The notes beneath the pieces were generated by a model, which worked only from the letters and a program-made list of their open reading frames with translations, did not search any database and was not told where the DNA came from. A stretch of 64,000 nt of DNA. Source: Solidesulfovibrio fructosivorans JJ]. Lineage in GTDB: Bacteria; Desulfobacterota; Desulfovibrionia; Desulfovibrionales; Desulfovibrionaceae. Below are positions 1-7,380 of this stretch, one piece after another. Location of the stretch: contig NZ_AECZ01000009.1 in the NCBI RefSeq assembly GCF_000179555.1, positions 92,048 through 156,047 on the forward strand, in the 5' to 3' direction. The stretch's first letter is position 1, and every line of letters begins with the position of its first letter. The position numbers and the translations under genes are program-made.

Positions 1-18
1 TTTTTTCAGGGCTGGCAT
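1..18 (-). CDS. Start of a gene running off the left edge
   Basis: Read on the minus strand, an ATG at 18-16 is preceded by a perfect AAGGAGG ribosome binding site at about 24-30 and opens the frame M-P-A-L-K-K before the window ends. The distance between Shine-Dalgarno and ATG is normal. Only six codons are visible, so no function can be given. The next plus-strand gene would be divergent, with about 290 bp between them. Confidence 0.5.
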
Positions 19-260
19 GGCAGCGCCTCCTTGGTTTGACCTGGCTTGTTTCCGCTTAAGTTCCGGCGAGATCGTCCGAAAAGCATGGGGCAAGCCCGGT
101 CGGTCCAGGATGCCAAAGTGGATGGCAATAGACAAGGCGTTTCACCTGTCTTATGCAATGAAACGAAGATGCCTGCGAGAGAAGGACCACGGGGCAAATT
201 TTGCCTGGTTACGAAAATATAATGCGTAATGATATTGGCATGTTCATGGAAAACTGGGAG

Positions 261-278
261 CTGGCAGGCTCCTTGCAT
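261..278 (+). promoter_or_regulatory. Sigma-54 (RpoN) promoter
   Basis: The sequence CTGGCAGG-CTCC-TTGCAT has GG at 263-264 and GC at 275-276, separated by exactly 10 bases, which is the -24/-12 arrangement of RpoN promoters. Only the C of the consensus GGCAC is replaced, by G. Predicted transcription would start near 287, about 25 bases before the ATG at 312. No enhancer site for an activator was identified. Confidence 0.7.
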
Positions 279-311
279 GCCGAAAGGAAACGTTAACGCG
301 GGGGAAGGCCG

Positions 312-800
312 ATGAAAATCCAAAACGACCAATTGACCGCCCTGCAGCAGGCCGCGGCCAATAAGTCCGCTGAGAAGAAGGACGGGTCGGACGCCTTCGC
401 GGCGCTTTTGGCCAAGGAAGTCGGCGAAGGCCAGTCGTCCCAGTCGGGGTTCGCGGCGCCTCCCCTGGCCGGCTATGCCGCCCTGGATGTGTCCGGATCG
501 CAAGGCGCGGACGCTGCCGCGGCTTCGGGTCAACTCAGCGAAGAAGAGCAGGCGGTTATGAGAAACATGGACTCCCTGCTGGCCAAGTGGGAAGACTATG
601 CCGACCAGCTGGCCTCGGGTTCCGGGGGGGATTCCCTCAAGCAGGCCTACGGGGTGCTGGAAAACATTGAAACCGGCGTCAAGCAGCTCAAGGACGACCT
701 GCCAAGCGACGCCAACACGGGGCTCGGTTCCCTGGTCAACGAACTGGAAGTCATGACCGTAACCGAAAAGATCAAGTTCAACCGGGGCGACTACATCTAA
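312..800 (+). CDS. Hypothetical protein, sigma-54-driven, acidic
   Basis: This 162-residue protein has no signal peptide or membrane segment. The N-terminal third is rich in Ala, Ser, Gly and Lys (low complexity). Residues from about 75 on look helical, and the protein ends in a compact motif, NELEVMTVTEKIKFNRGDYI. From memory, Desulfovibrio species carry short proteins of unknown function with the same KFNRGDY-type ending, but I cannot name a family. A GGGGAAGG ribosome site precedes the ATG. The sigma-54 promoter immediately upstream suggests control by an RpoN activator. In Desulfovibrio many such genes belong to flagellar or envelope programmes, so a flagellum-related role is possible but is inference only. 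Confidence 0.75.
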   Translation: MKIQNDQLTALQQAAANKSAEKKDGSDAFAALLAKEVGEGQSSQSGFAAPPLAGYAALDVSGSQGADAAAASGQLSEEEQAVMRNMDSLLAKWEDYADQLASGSGGDSLKQAYGVLENIETGVKQLKDDLPSDANTGLGSLVNELEVMTVTEKIKFNRGDYI

Positions 801-830
801 GTCGCGCCGGCGCATGTTCCCCTGCAGGAC

Positions 831-856
831 GGAGCCGGCGTGCCGCCGCCGGCTCC
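831..856. terminator. GC-rich hairpin between convergent genes
   Basis: GGAGCCGGCG at 831-840 pairs perfectly with CGCCGGCTCC at 847-856 over a six-base loop. It lies between the end of the plus-strand gene at 800 and the end of the minus-strand gene at 926. There is no T-run on either side, so it is a stable stem rather than a textbook intrinsic terminator. Confidence 0.4.
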
Positions 857-925
857 GCTCCGCCTCGCGACCACGGCACTTCGTCGGATGGCCGCCGTAC
901 ATCTCGCCGTAGACCTCGCTTCGAT

Positions 926-1504
926 TCAATCCAGAGCAGCCGGAAATTCCCGCAGCGCTTCGTGGCGCGCGCCATGATCCGAAAGCACCGAACGCCAGAG
1001 CGTCATGGCGGCAACGGGCACGGACGGCCACTGCGCCTTTGCCAAAAGCGCCAGCATGGCCGGCCAGTCGCCGCCGCGTTCCGGTTCGCGCACCCGGGCC
1101 AGGGTCAGGTGGGCGGCGAAGGGTTTTCCCTCCGGCGCGATGCCGAGCGGGGCCAGGGCCGCGTCCACGGCGGCGGCGAGTTCCCGGCAGGCCGACGCGC
1201 CTTCCCGCAGTCCGGCCCAGATCACCCGGGGACGGTTCGGGCCCGGGAAAAAACCGCCGCCGGCGAAACCCAGGCGAAAAGGCGCGAACCGTATGCCGGC
1301 CAGCGCCTCGCCAACGGCCTCGATGCCGGCCGGTCCCGTAACGGGTGTTTCCCCGAGGAATTTGAGAGTGATATGGGCCTGTCCGGTCCGCACCCGGCTT
1401 ATGCGGCCGCGGCACAGCGGCGCAAGCGCCGCCCCGAGCCGATTGGCCATATCCTGGCAGGATTGCGGCAGGGCAAGGCCCACGAACGCGCGGACATGAT
1501 CCAT
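926..1504 (-). CDS. thpR: RNA 2',3'-cyclic phosphodiesterase (ThpR/LigT family)
   Basis: This 192-residue protein belongs to the 2H phosphoesterase superfamily, which opens 2',3'-cyclic phosphates on RNA. Both catalytic HxT motifs are present: H44-I-T and H132-L-T, spaced about 90 residues apart as in the family. The N-terminal MDHVRAFVGLALP matches the typical ThpR opening strand. I chose the ATG at 1504 because GGGAGG lies just upstream; a longer open frame reaches 1678 but would run into the neighbouring gene. It follows the acetylation pair on the same strand with a 20 bp gap, so it may be the last gene of that operon. Its link to the acetylation genes is not obvious. Confidence 0.9.
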   Translation of the reverse strand: MDHVRAFVGLALPQSCQDMANRLGAALAPLCRGRISRVRTGQAHITLKFLGETPVTGPAGIEAVGEALAGIRFAPFRLGFAGGGFFPGPNRPRVIWAGLREGASACRELAAAVDAALAPLGIAPEGKPFAAHLTLARVREPERGGDWPAMLALLAKAQWPSVPVAAMTLWRSVLSDHGARHEALREFPAALD

Positions 1505-1524
1505 GGCGGCCTCCCGGCCGGGCG

Positions 1525-2709
1525 TCACTTCTTGGGCGGTTGTTCCTGTTCCTTCTTGGGCGGGAACTCGGTGAAGTAGCGCTCCACGAACTCGTCGATG
1601 ACCAGGGCCGGCTTTTCCTTTTCGATCAGCTGCTTGTCGAAGTAGCGGACAGCGCGTGAGGTCGAAGGGTAGGGCCACATGTAGATGGATTTGTCGAAGT
1701 GTTCGGCCAGGAAAGGGACCAGCTCGTGGGCGAAGGAATCCCGGAAGATCACGGCGTTGGGCCGGGAGGGATCATGGGTGTCCATGACCACGGTGGGCTG
1801 GAAGTAGGGCGGCGTGGGCCGGGTATCGGTCGTGTTCACGGCCTTGCGCTTGAAGCGCGGCGTGAAGGTCACCCGGCTTTCGGGGAAAAAGTCTCCTAGG
1901 GCCAGCATGCTGGCCAGGCCGCCCTGGAGGTCGGGGGTGATGGTGATATCGAAATCCCCGCGGATTTCCGGTTCGAACTGCGGGAACCACTGGCTTAAGC
2001 GCTTCATGATCGCCACGTACCCGGCAAAGGCCCCGAACGTCGTCCAGTGGGTGTCGGTGCGGTAGTAGGCCAGGGCCTGCCGTTTGACCTTGTCCATGAC
2101 CGGGCGCAAGTCGAGGATGTTGACGCCGGCCCCGGCAAGGGCGTTCACGATCTGGTCGGTGCGGCTTATGGGGCTCACCTTGTTGTACTGCGGCGGCAGG
2201 AATTCCGGGTACACGGTGTGCTTGTTGGGGGCGACCACGATCAGGTAGTGGATGCCGCGCTTGGCCAGCCAGTCCTGGCGATCCTTGTAGACCTTGACCC
2301 AACGGGTCAGTTGGGCCGGCGTGAAGAGCTTCACCGACCGGTAGTCCTGGATGACGTTGAGCTCGTTGTTCTCCTGGGACAGGAACAGCCAGTCGCCCCG
2401 CCCTTTGATGACGTTCTGGTACTGGTTGGAGGAGCGCAACAGGAAGATGTCGAGGATGTTTTCCAGCCGGACCAGCATTTGGCGGAAGCCGAACGTCTTT
2501 TCCAGGTAGCCGCGCTGGAGCACGTTGAAGGATTTAAATATCGACCCAATGGAAAACTCCGGCAACGGGTTCGGATCGGTTTCCATCATGTAGACGTTCG
2601 GGGCCAGGTCGAAGATATGGTCCGCCACGGGCAGACAGATCATACACAAAAACAAGGCGACGCCGAGGGCGATGACGAACTTGTGGGCAGACGTAGGAGC
2701 CACGCTCAT
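1525..2709 (-). CDS. AlgX/AlgJ-like SGNH O-acetyltransferase
   Basis: This 394-residue protein has one N-terminal membrane segment (about residues 10-30) that anchors a periplasmic domain. The domain has the DTHW motif of the AlgX/AlgJ/DHHW family (Asp and His of the triad) and a later RDSF motif supplying the nucleophilic Ser. Known relatives receive acetyl groups from an MBOAT partner and transfer them to exopolysaccharide hydroxyls. The MBOAT gene sits 8 bp upstream on the same strand, which supports a two-component O-acetylation system. No polysaccharide synthase or lyase genes are nearby, so the acetylated polymer is unknown. The Shine-Dalgarno AAGG falls at the end of the upstream gene, consistent with coupled expression. 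Confidence 0.85.
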   Translation of the reverse strand: MSVAPTSAHKFVIALGVALFLCMICLPVADHIFDLAPNVYMMETDPNPLPEFSIGSIFKSFNVLQRGYLEKTFGFRQMLVRLENILDIFLLRSSNQYQNVIKGRGDWLFLSQENNELNVIQDYRSVKLFTPAQLTRWVKVYKDRQDWLAKRGIHYLIVVAPNKHTVYPEFLPPQYNKVSPISRTDQIVNALAGAGVNILDLRPVMDKVKRQALAYYRTDTHWTTFGAFAGYVAIMKRLSQWFPQFEPEIRGDFDITITPDLQGGLASMLALGDFFPESRVTFTPRFKRKAVNTTDTRPTPPYFQPTVVMDTHDPSRPNAVIFRDSFAHELVPFLAEHFDKSIYMWPYPSTSRAVRYFDKQLIEKEKPALVIDEFVERYFTEFPPKKEQEQPPKK

Positions 2710-2717
2710 GCAAGACC

Positions 2718-4250
2718 TTAGAACTGGAAGTAAATGAAGGGATTATGCGTGCCGCTGGCCAGGGACATGGCGCACAGGATAAAGACCGCCGGCATCACGA
2801 CGAGGCTGACCAGCGCCTCCACGCCGTCGTCCAGGGCCACGGGACCAAGTCTGCGCATGGCCAGCACGCGGGTGCGCAGGCCCTTGATCCAGGGAATGAC
2901 CGGGGTCGCGCCGATAAGGGCCGCCGCCAGCACGATGGCCACCTTGGGGTTGAGGAAAAGGCCCACGTGCCATTCCACGCCCGATCCCTGGGCGAAGCCG
3001 GCCATGGCCTTGATGTAGCTGAGGGCCACCGGCAGCGATTCGGCCCGGAAAAAGACCCAGGCCACCATCACCACCAGCAGGGTGTAGGCATGGGCGATGA
3101 GCCGCGGTCCCTGGGTCACGCGCTTGGCCAGGGGAAAGCGCTCGATCACCGAGAACAGGCCGTGGAACATGCCCCAGATCACGAAGTTCCAACTGGCCCC
3201 GTGCCACAGGCCGCACAGGAAAAAGACCGTGACCAGGTTGAAATACATCCGGGACTGGCTGCAGCGGTTGCCGCCGAGCGGGATGTAGAGGTAGTCGCGA
3301 AACCAGGTGGACAGGGAGATGTGCCAGCGCCGCCAGAATTCCTGGATGGAGCGCGATATGTAGGGATAATTGAAGTTTTCCATGAACTTGAACCCGAACA
3401 TGTGGCCGAGGCCGATGGCCATGTCCGAGTAGCCGGAAAAGTCGAAATAGATTTGCAGCGTGTAGCACAGGATGCCGAGCCAGGCCACGGGCGTGGTCAG
3501 GTGCTCGGAGGGAATGGCGAAAATCTTGTCCGCCGGCAGGCCCACCACGTTGGCGATGAGCACCTTCTTGCCGAGGCCGATGACGAACCGGTTGATGCCT
3601 TGGGAAAAGCGCTCCAGGCCCACGGTGCGGTGGGTGATCTGCGAGGCGATGTCCTTGTAGCGGATGATGGGGCCGGCCACGAGTTGGGGAAAAAGCGAAA
3701 TATACAGGGCCGTGTTGGGCAGCGACATCTGTGGCGGCGTCTGCCGACGGTAGATGTCCATGAGATAGGAAATGCAGTGGAAGGTGAAAAACGAAATGCC
3801 GATGGGCAAATGCACGGCTCCGACCGTCATGGTCGGCAGCCCGAATTCGCTTAACACCGTGTTGCAGTTGGCCACGAGAAAATTCGTATACTTGAAGATG
3901 ATGAGCAACAGCAGGTTGAAGGTGATGGCCACGGCCATCTGGCGTTTGGCGTTGCTGCGCTCATGGGCTTTGTAGATCCATATGCCGAACAAATAGTTGG
4001 CCAGGATCGAAACCAGCATGATGACGACGTATTCGCCTTCACCCCAGGTATAGAAAAAAAGGCTCGCCGCCAGCAGGATCCAGTTGCGCAGCCGTCCGAA
4101 AGTCACACACGAAAAATACAACGCCAGCACGACCGGCAAAAAATAAAAAGAAATGAAGCGGAGCTGAATACCATGGTGGGTGTAGGGGTAGGGGGTTACG
4201 GCGCGGCCGCCAAATCGCGGCCTCGGCGCGGAGGGCGAAAACCGCGTCAC
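2718..4250 (-). CDS. MBOAT O-acyltransferase (AlgI-like), N-terminus possibly frameshifted
   Basis: As read, this is a 510-residue multi-pass inner-membrane acetyl donor. It carries the MBOAT core including FWRRWHISLSTWFRDY, YIPLGGNR and the catalytic-His motif WHGASWNF. It would pass acetyl groups to the AlgX/AlgJ-like protein encoded next. The open frame starts at a GTG (4250) with GAGGA upstream, but its first ~47 residues are proline-rich and unlike the family. In another frame an ATG at 4174 begins MVFSSASFLFIF, the canonical AlgI N-terminus, and would continue as LPVVLALYF if the T-run at about 4138-4143 had seven rather than six Ts. The true protein is therefore probably about 485 residues with a one-base deletion, sequencing error or slippage at that point. 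The family call is secure; the 5' end is not. Confidence 0.9.
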   Translation of the reverse strand: MTRFSPSAPRPRFGGRAVTPYPYTHHGIQLRFISFYFLPVVLALYFSCVTFGRLRNWILLAASLFFYTWGEGEYVVIMLVSILANYLFGIWIYKAHERSNAKRQMAVAITFNLLLLIIFKYTNFLVANCNTVLSEFGLPTMTVGAVHLPIGISFFTFHCISYLMDIYRRQTPPQMSLPNTALYISLFPQLVAGPIIRYKDIASQITHRTVGLERFSQGINRFVIGLGKKVLIANVVGLPADKIFAIPSEHLTTPVAWLGILCYTLQIYFDFSGYSDMAIGLGHMFGFKFMENFNYPYISRSIQEFWRRWHISLSTWFRDYLYIPLGGNRCSQSRMYFNLVTVFFLCGLWHGASWNFVIWGMFHGLFSVIERFPLAKRVTQGPRLIAHAYTLLVVMVAWVFFRAESLPVALSYIKAMAGFAQGSGVEWHVGLFLNPKVAIVLAAALIGATPVIPWIKGLRTRVLAMRRLGPVALDDGVEALVSLVVMPAVFILCAMSLASGTHNPFIYFQF

Positions 4251-4358
4251 GCCCGCGCGTCCTCACGCGGGTGATCGCTCTTACCCAAGCAGGCGAGGTT
4301 TGACAACTCCCGGACCTCGCACCCCTTGCATTGGGCCGTAAGTCCGCTACAACAAACC

Positions 4359-5039
4359 ATGGAAACGGAAATTTTCCGCCTCGAAGTCGCCCGCCGGTTG
4401 CTGGCCGGCCTCGATCCGGCCTGTGTCTGGCGTCCGGTCTACGGCCCCGACGGGACCCTCCTCGCCCCTGGGCACGGTCCCGGCCCGGACGAACTCGAAA
4501 GCTACATCGGCAACCTCGACGTGGTCGGCAAGTCCGTCGTCGATCTCGGCTGCAACCTGGGCTACTTCGCCTTCCGGGCGGCCTGGCGCGGCGCGACCCG
4601 GGTGCTCGGCTGCGACGTCGACCCCGATGTCATCCGCACCGCCAGGGAGCTGGCCCGCCTGCACGGCCTGGACAACGTGGATTTTTCCGCCTGCGATTTT
4701 TTGTGCGGACCGCCCGCCGCGCCGCCCTGCGAAATGGCCATGCTCATCGATTTCATCGGGCGCGGCGTCATCTCCAAAGGCCGGCTCGAAAGTGTGGCCA
4801 AAGCCGCCGCCGCCTGGGCCTCGAAGGAACTTTTTTTCACCCTGCGCCCCGCCTACCGCCTCGACGACCTGCCCGCATCCCCGGCTGAACTCGAACGCCT
4901 CTACCCCGGCCATGTGCGTGGCGGCCACTTTCATTTGGCCGATGCCCTGGCCGAGCGCCTCGGGCCCGACTGGTCGCCGCGACGTCTCACCGGCAGCGGC
5001 CGGGTCAAGGCGGCGCTGCTTTTTACGCGCGTCGGATAA
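4359..5039 (+). CDS. Class I SAM-dependent methyltransferase, CmoB-like in fold
   Basis: This 226-residue cytoplasmic enzyme has the SAM-binding motif I VDLGCNLGYF at about residues 61-70, followed by an acidic motif II (GCDVDPDVI) and a later CDFL segment. The preceding Pro/Gly-rich stretch and the 'IGNLDVVGKSVVDLGCN' layout resemble the tRNA wobble-uridine CmoB/DUF1698 group, but the C-terminal half is short and the substrate cannot be assigned. I chose ATG 4359; an in-frame TTG at 4326 would add 11 residues. Neither start has a strong ribosome site. It is divergent from the MBOAT gene and convergent with the flavin oxidoreductase. Confidence 0.8.
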   Translation: METEIFRLEVARRLLAGLDPACVWRPVYGPDGTLLAPGHGPGPDELESYIGNLDVVGKSVVDLGCNLGYFAFRAAWRGATRVLGCDVDPDVIRTARELARLHGLDNVDFSACDFLCGPPAAPPCEMAMLIDFIGRGVISKGRLESVAKAAAAWASKELFFTLRPAYRLDDLPASPAELERLYPGHVRGGHFHLADALAERLGPDWSPRRLTGSGRVKAALLFTRVG

Positions 5040-5046
5040 GGCGGAA

Positions 5047-5086
5047 CAGGGGCAGCGCCCCTGCCGGGGTCTGGGGCGGAGCCCCA
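5047..5086. repeat. Double GC hairpin between convergent genes
   Basis: Two perfect hairpins lie in tandem: CAGGGGC-AGC-GCCCCTG (5047-5063) and TGGGGC-GGA-GCCCCA (5072-5086). They fill the 61 bp gap between a plus-strand gene ending at 5039 and a minus-strand gene ending at 5101, so they may act as a bidirectional terminator. The sequence differs from the other repeat family of this window. Confidence 0.6.
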
Positions 5087-5100
5087 CCCCTCCCGCCTCT

Positions 5101-6195
5101 CTACCGGCGAAAAAGCCCTTTCAGCCCGTGCGGTTCGCAGCGCAGGTACTGGTCCGGCGCGTCGACCTTGTCGCCCAGGGCGGCGGCGGCGTGCCAGGGC
5201 CAGCGCGGATCGTAAAGCATGCCCCGTGCCAGGGCGACCATATCGGCCTGGCCGGTGACGACGATGGTTTCGGCCAGGGCCGGGTCGGTGATGAGCCCCA
5301 CGGCGATGGTGGGCAGTCCGGTTTCGCGGCGGATGCGTTCGGCGAAGGGGGCCTGGTAGCCGGGGGCGAGGGGAATTTGTTGTTTGGGGGACAGGCCGCC
5401 CGAGGAAACGTGGATGTAGTCGCAGCCGAGTTTTTTGATTTCGCGGGCAAAGGCGACGCTGTCCTCGATGTCCCAGCCGCCAGGGACCCAGTCCGTGGCC
5501 GAGATGCGGATGCCGAGGATACGGTTTCGGGGCAGCGCCTTGCGCACGGCTTTGACGATGCGCAGCGGGAAGCACATGCGGTTTTCGAGGCTGCCGCCGC
5601 AGTCGTCGTCGCGGGTGTTGGAAAGCGGCGAGAGGAACTGGTGCAGCAGGTAGCCGTGGGCGCAGTGGATTTCCACGCCGGCCAGATCCAGGGCGTCGGC
5701 GCGCTTGGCGGCGTCGACGAAGGCTTGCTCGATGCGGTCGAGTCCGGCGGCGTCAAGGGCGTGGGGCGGGATTTCTTCCGGTTCGTAAGGGATGGCCGAG
5801 GGGGCTTCGGGCGCCCAGCCGCCATGGTCCGGGGGGATTTGCGCGCCGCCTTCCCAGGGGTTGGCCGTGGAGGCCTTGCGGCCGGCGTGGGCAAGCTGCA
5901 CCAGGATGGGGATGGACGCGCAGGCCCGCACGGCGGTCAGCGTGCGGCGCAGGGAGTCTTCGTGGGCTTTGGACCACAGGCCCAGGTCCTGGGCCGAGAT
6001 GCGGCCCTGGGGTTCCACGGCCGTGGCTTCGATGATGAGCGCGCCGGCCCCGGATATGGCCAAATGGCCGAGGTGCATGGCGTGCCAGTAGGTGGGGTGG
6101 CCGTTTTCGGCCGAGTATTGGCACATGGGCGCGATGATGATGCGGTTTTTAAGCGTTCGCGGCCCGATTTTGACGGGAGAGAAAAGAACACTCAT
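5101..6195 (-). CDS. NADH:flavin oxidoreductase / Old Yellow Enzyme, YqjM-like
   Basis: This 364-residue FMN-dependent TIM-barrel ene-reductase uses NAD(P)H to reduce activated C=C bonds. The signature HGYLLHQFLSP..NTR..D..GGS.ENR is intact, giving the two substrate-binding His residues and the FMN contacts. The N-terminal APMCQYSA contains the redox-tuning Cys of the YqjM/NamA subgroup. Length and the LVQLAHAGRKA motif also fit this subgroup. The ATG at 6195 has GGAGG eight bases upstream; the open frame extends further to 6249 without a ribosome site. The gene stands alone, and no redox partner or stress regulator is adjacent. Confidence 0.93.
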   Translation of the reverse strand: MSVLFSPVKIGPRTLKNRIIIAPMCQYSAENGHPTYWHAMHLGHLAISGAGALIIEATAVEPQGRISAQDLGLWSKAHEDSLRRTLTAVRACASIPILVQLAHAGRKASTANPWEGGAQIPPDHGGWAPEAPSAIPYEPEEIPPHALDAAGLDRIEQAFVDAAKRADALDLAGVEIHCAHGYLLHQFLSPLSNTRDDDCGGSLENRMCFPLRIVKAVRKALPRNRILGIRISATDWVPGGWDIEDSVAFAREIKKLGCDYIHVSSGGLSPKQQIPLAPGYQAPFAERIRRETGLPTIAVGLITDPALAETIVVTGQADMVALARGMLYDPRWPWHAAAALGDKVDAPDQYLRCEPHGLKGLFRR

Positions 6196-6273
6196 GGGTA
6201 GGCCTCCGGATGTTTGCCTTTTTGTAGCGCCGGCGGCGGCGGGCAACAAGGGGAGGACGCGTTTTTTGCGGGG

Positions 6274-7380
6274 CTACAAAATAAGCAGGGCGGAGAGCAG
6301 CGCCAGGCCCAGGGCCGCGCCGCACAGGGCGGGCGTATTGGGAACGAGGCCGCGCCGGATGTCCCGCGAGGGATAGAGGGCCAGGGCGTCGCCGACCAGC
6401 CAGGCCGCGGCCAGGGCCGGAAGATGGGGAAAGAGGTTTCCCGCCACGCCCTGGTAGGCGAGCAGCAGCCCCAGGAACGCGCCGGCTTCGGCCATACCGA
6501 TGGCGAGGTCCCGGGACTGGTCTTCGCGCAATCCCGGCAACGTGACGCGTCCGGCCAGGGCGGCGACGGCCGCGATGCAAACGGCCAGGTAGGTGAGCGC
6601 CGTGGCCACCGCCCGCGCGCCGCCGCCGAGGACCGTGCCGATGGCCGCCGGAACGGCGGGGACGGCCGACACCGGGCATTGCCATTGCCAGGCGGCCAGG
6701 CGCGTTTCGAGAAGCCCCGATACGGGCAGCAGCAGCACGAAGCCGAGGGCCATGACCGACAGCCATGTTTCGGGTCCCCGGCCGCCCGGCGATCCGGCGG
6801 CGCAGAGGATGCCGGCCACGCAGCAGGCAAGCCCCATGTCCAGGCTGGCGTTGAGCGGCGTGAGCTTGGGGATGGCGACGAACTGGACGAAAAGCGCGCC
6901 CAGGGCGGCCGCGCCGGCCAGGGCGGCGGGCAGGCGGGCGGCATTTTTTCCTTCCTGGCGGCAGCCGACCGTGCCGGTCAGCATCCAGACGAGCCCAAGG
7001 CACAGCCCCGAGGGCACGAACGCGCCGATGGCGGCGCCGCTTACGGCCAGGGGCGAGAGGGCGGTCGCGCCGCCGACGATGGCGCCCGGCCGGGCCAGGC
7101 GCGGCAACAGCAGGGAAAGGGGCAGGATGATGGCGAGAAACCCCAGCGCCGGCCCGAGGCTGTCCGCCGGGTCGCGGTCGGGCCAGAGCCGGCCGGGCAG
7201 GGCCGCGCCCACGGCGATGGCCAGGGGGAGCAGGGCCATGGCCGCCCCCATGGCGGCTTCGTTGCCGCAGTAGGCGAGCAGCAGTTCGCGCAGAAGCAGG
7301 CAGGTCGCGCCGGCCCCGGCGAATCCCAGGGCCAGGGCGGCGGGCAGGGGCCGTCCGGTGTGAGGCGTTTGGGTCGTCAT
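6274..7380 (-). CDS. Polytopic membrane protein resembling the membrane half of spermidine-synthase-like proteins
   Basis: This 368-residue protein is very hydrophobic, with roughly ten predicted membrane segments and no soluble catalytic domain. The N-terminal part, LLLRELLLAYCGNEAAMG followed by an Ala/Gly-rich helix ending in GAALPGRLW, resembles the 'LREFLVVFSGNE' membrane module that is usually fused to a C-terminal spermidine synthase domain. That enzymatic half is absent, and no neighbouring gene supplies it. Function is unknown. The start ATG overlaps the stop of the MscS-type gene upstream by 4 bp, which implies translational coupling. The resemblance is from memory and only moderate. 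Confidence 0.75.
   Translation of the reverse strand: MTTQTPHTGRPLPAALALGFAGAGATCLLLRELLLAYCGNEAAMGAAMALLPLAIAVGAALPGRLWPDRDPADSLGPALGFLAIILPLSLLLPRLARPGAIVGGATALSPLAVSGAAIGAFVPSGLCLGLVWMLTGTVGCRQEGKNAARLPAALAGAAALGALFVQFVAIPKLTPLNASLDMGLACCVAGILCAAGSPGGRGPETWLSVMALGFVLLLPVSGLLETRLAAWQWQCPVSAVPAVPAAIGTVLGGGARAVATALTYLAVCIAAVAALAGRVTLPGLREDQSRDLAIGMAEAGAFLGLLLAYQGVAGNLFPHLPALAAAWLVGDALALYPSRDIRRGLVPNTPALCGAALGLALLSALLIL

Noticed and set aside
17..229. Plus-strand open frame of 70 codons at the left edge
   Set aside because: No ribosome site, unlike any known protein, and it covers the upstream region of the minus-strand gene start at 18.
4423..6201. 592-codon plus-strand frame across the methyltransferase and flavin oxidoreductase genes
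   Set aside because: Ser/Pro/Arg-rich shadow translation; both true genes have intact motifs in other frames.
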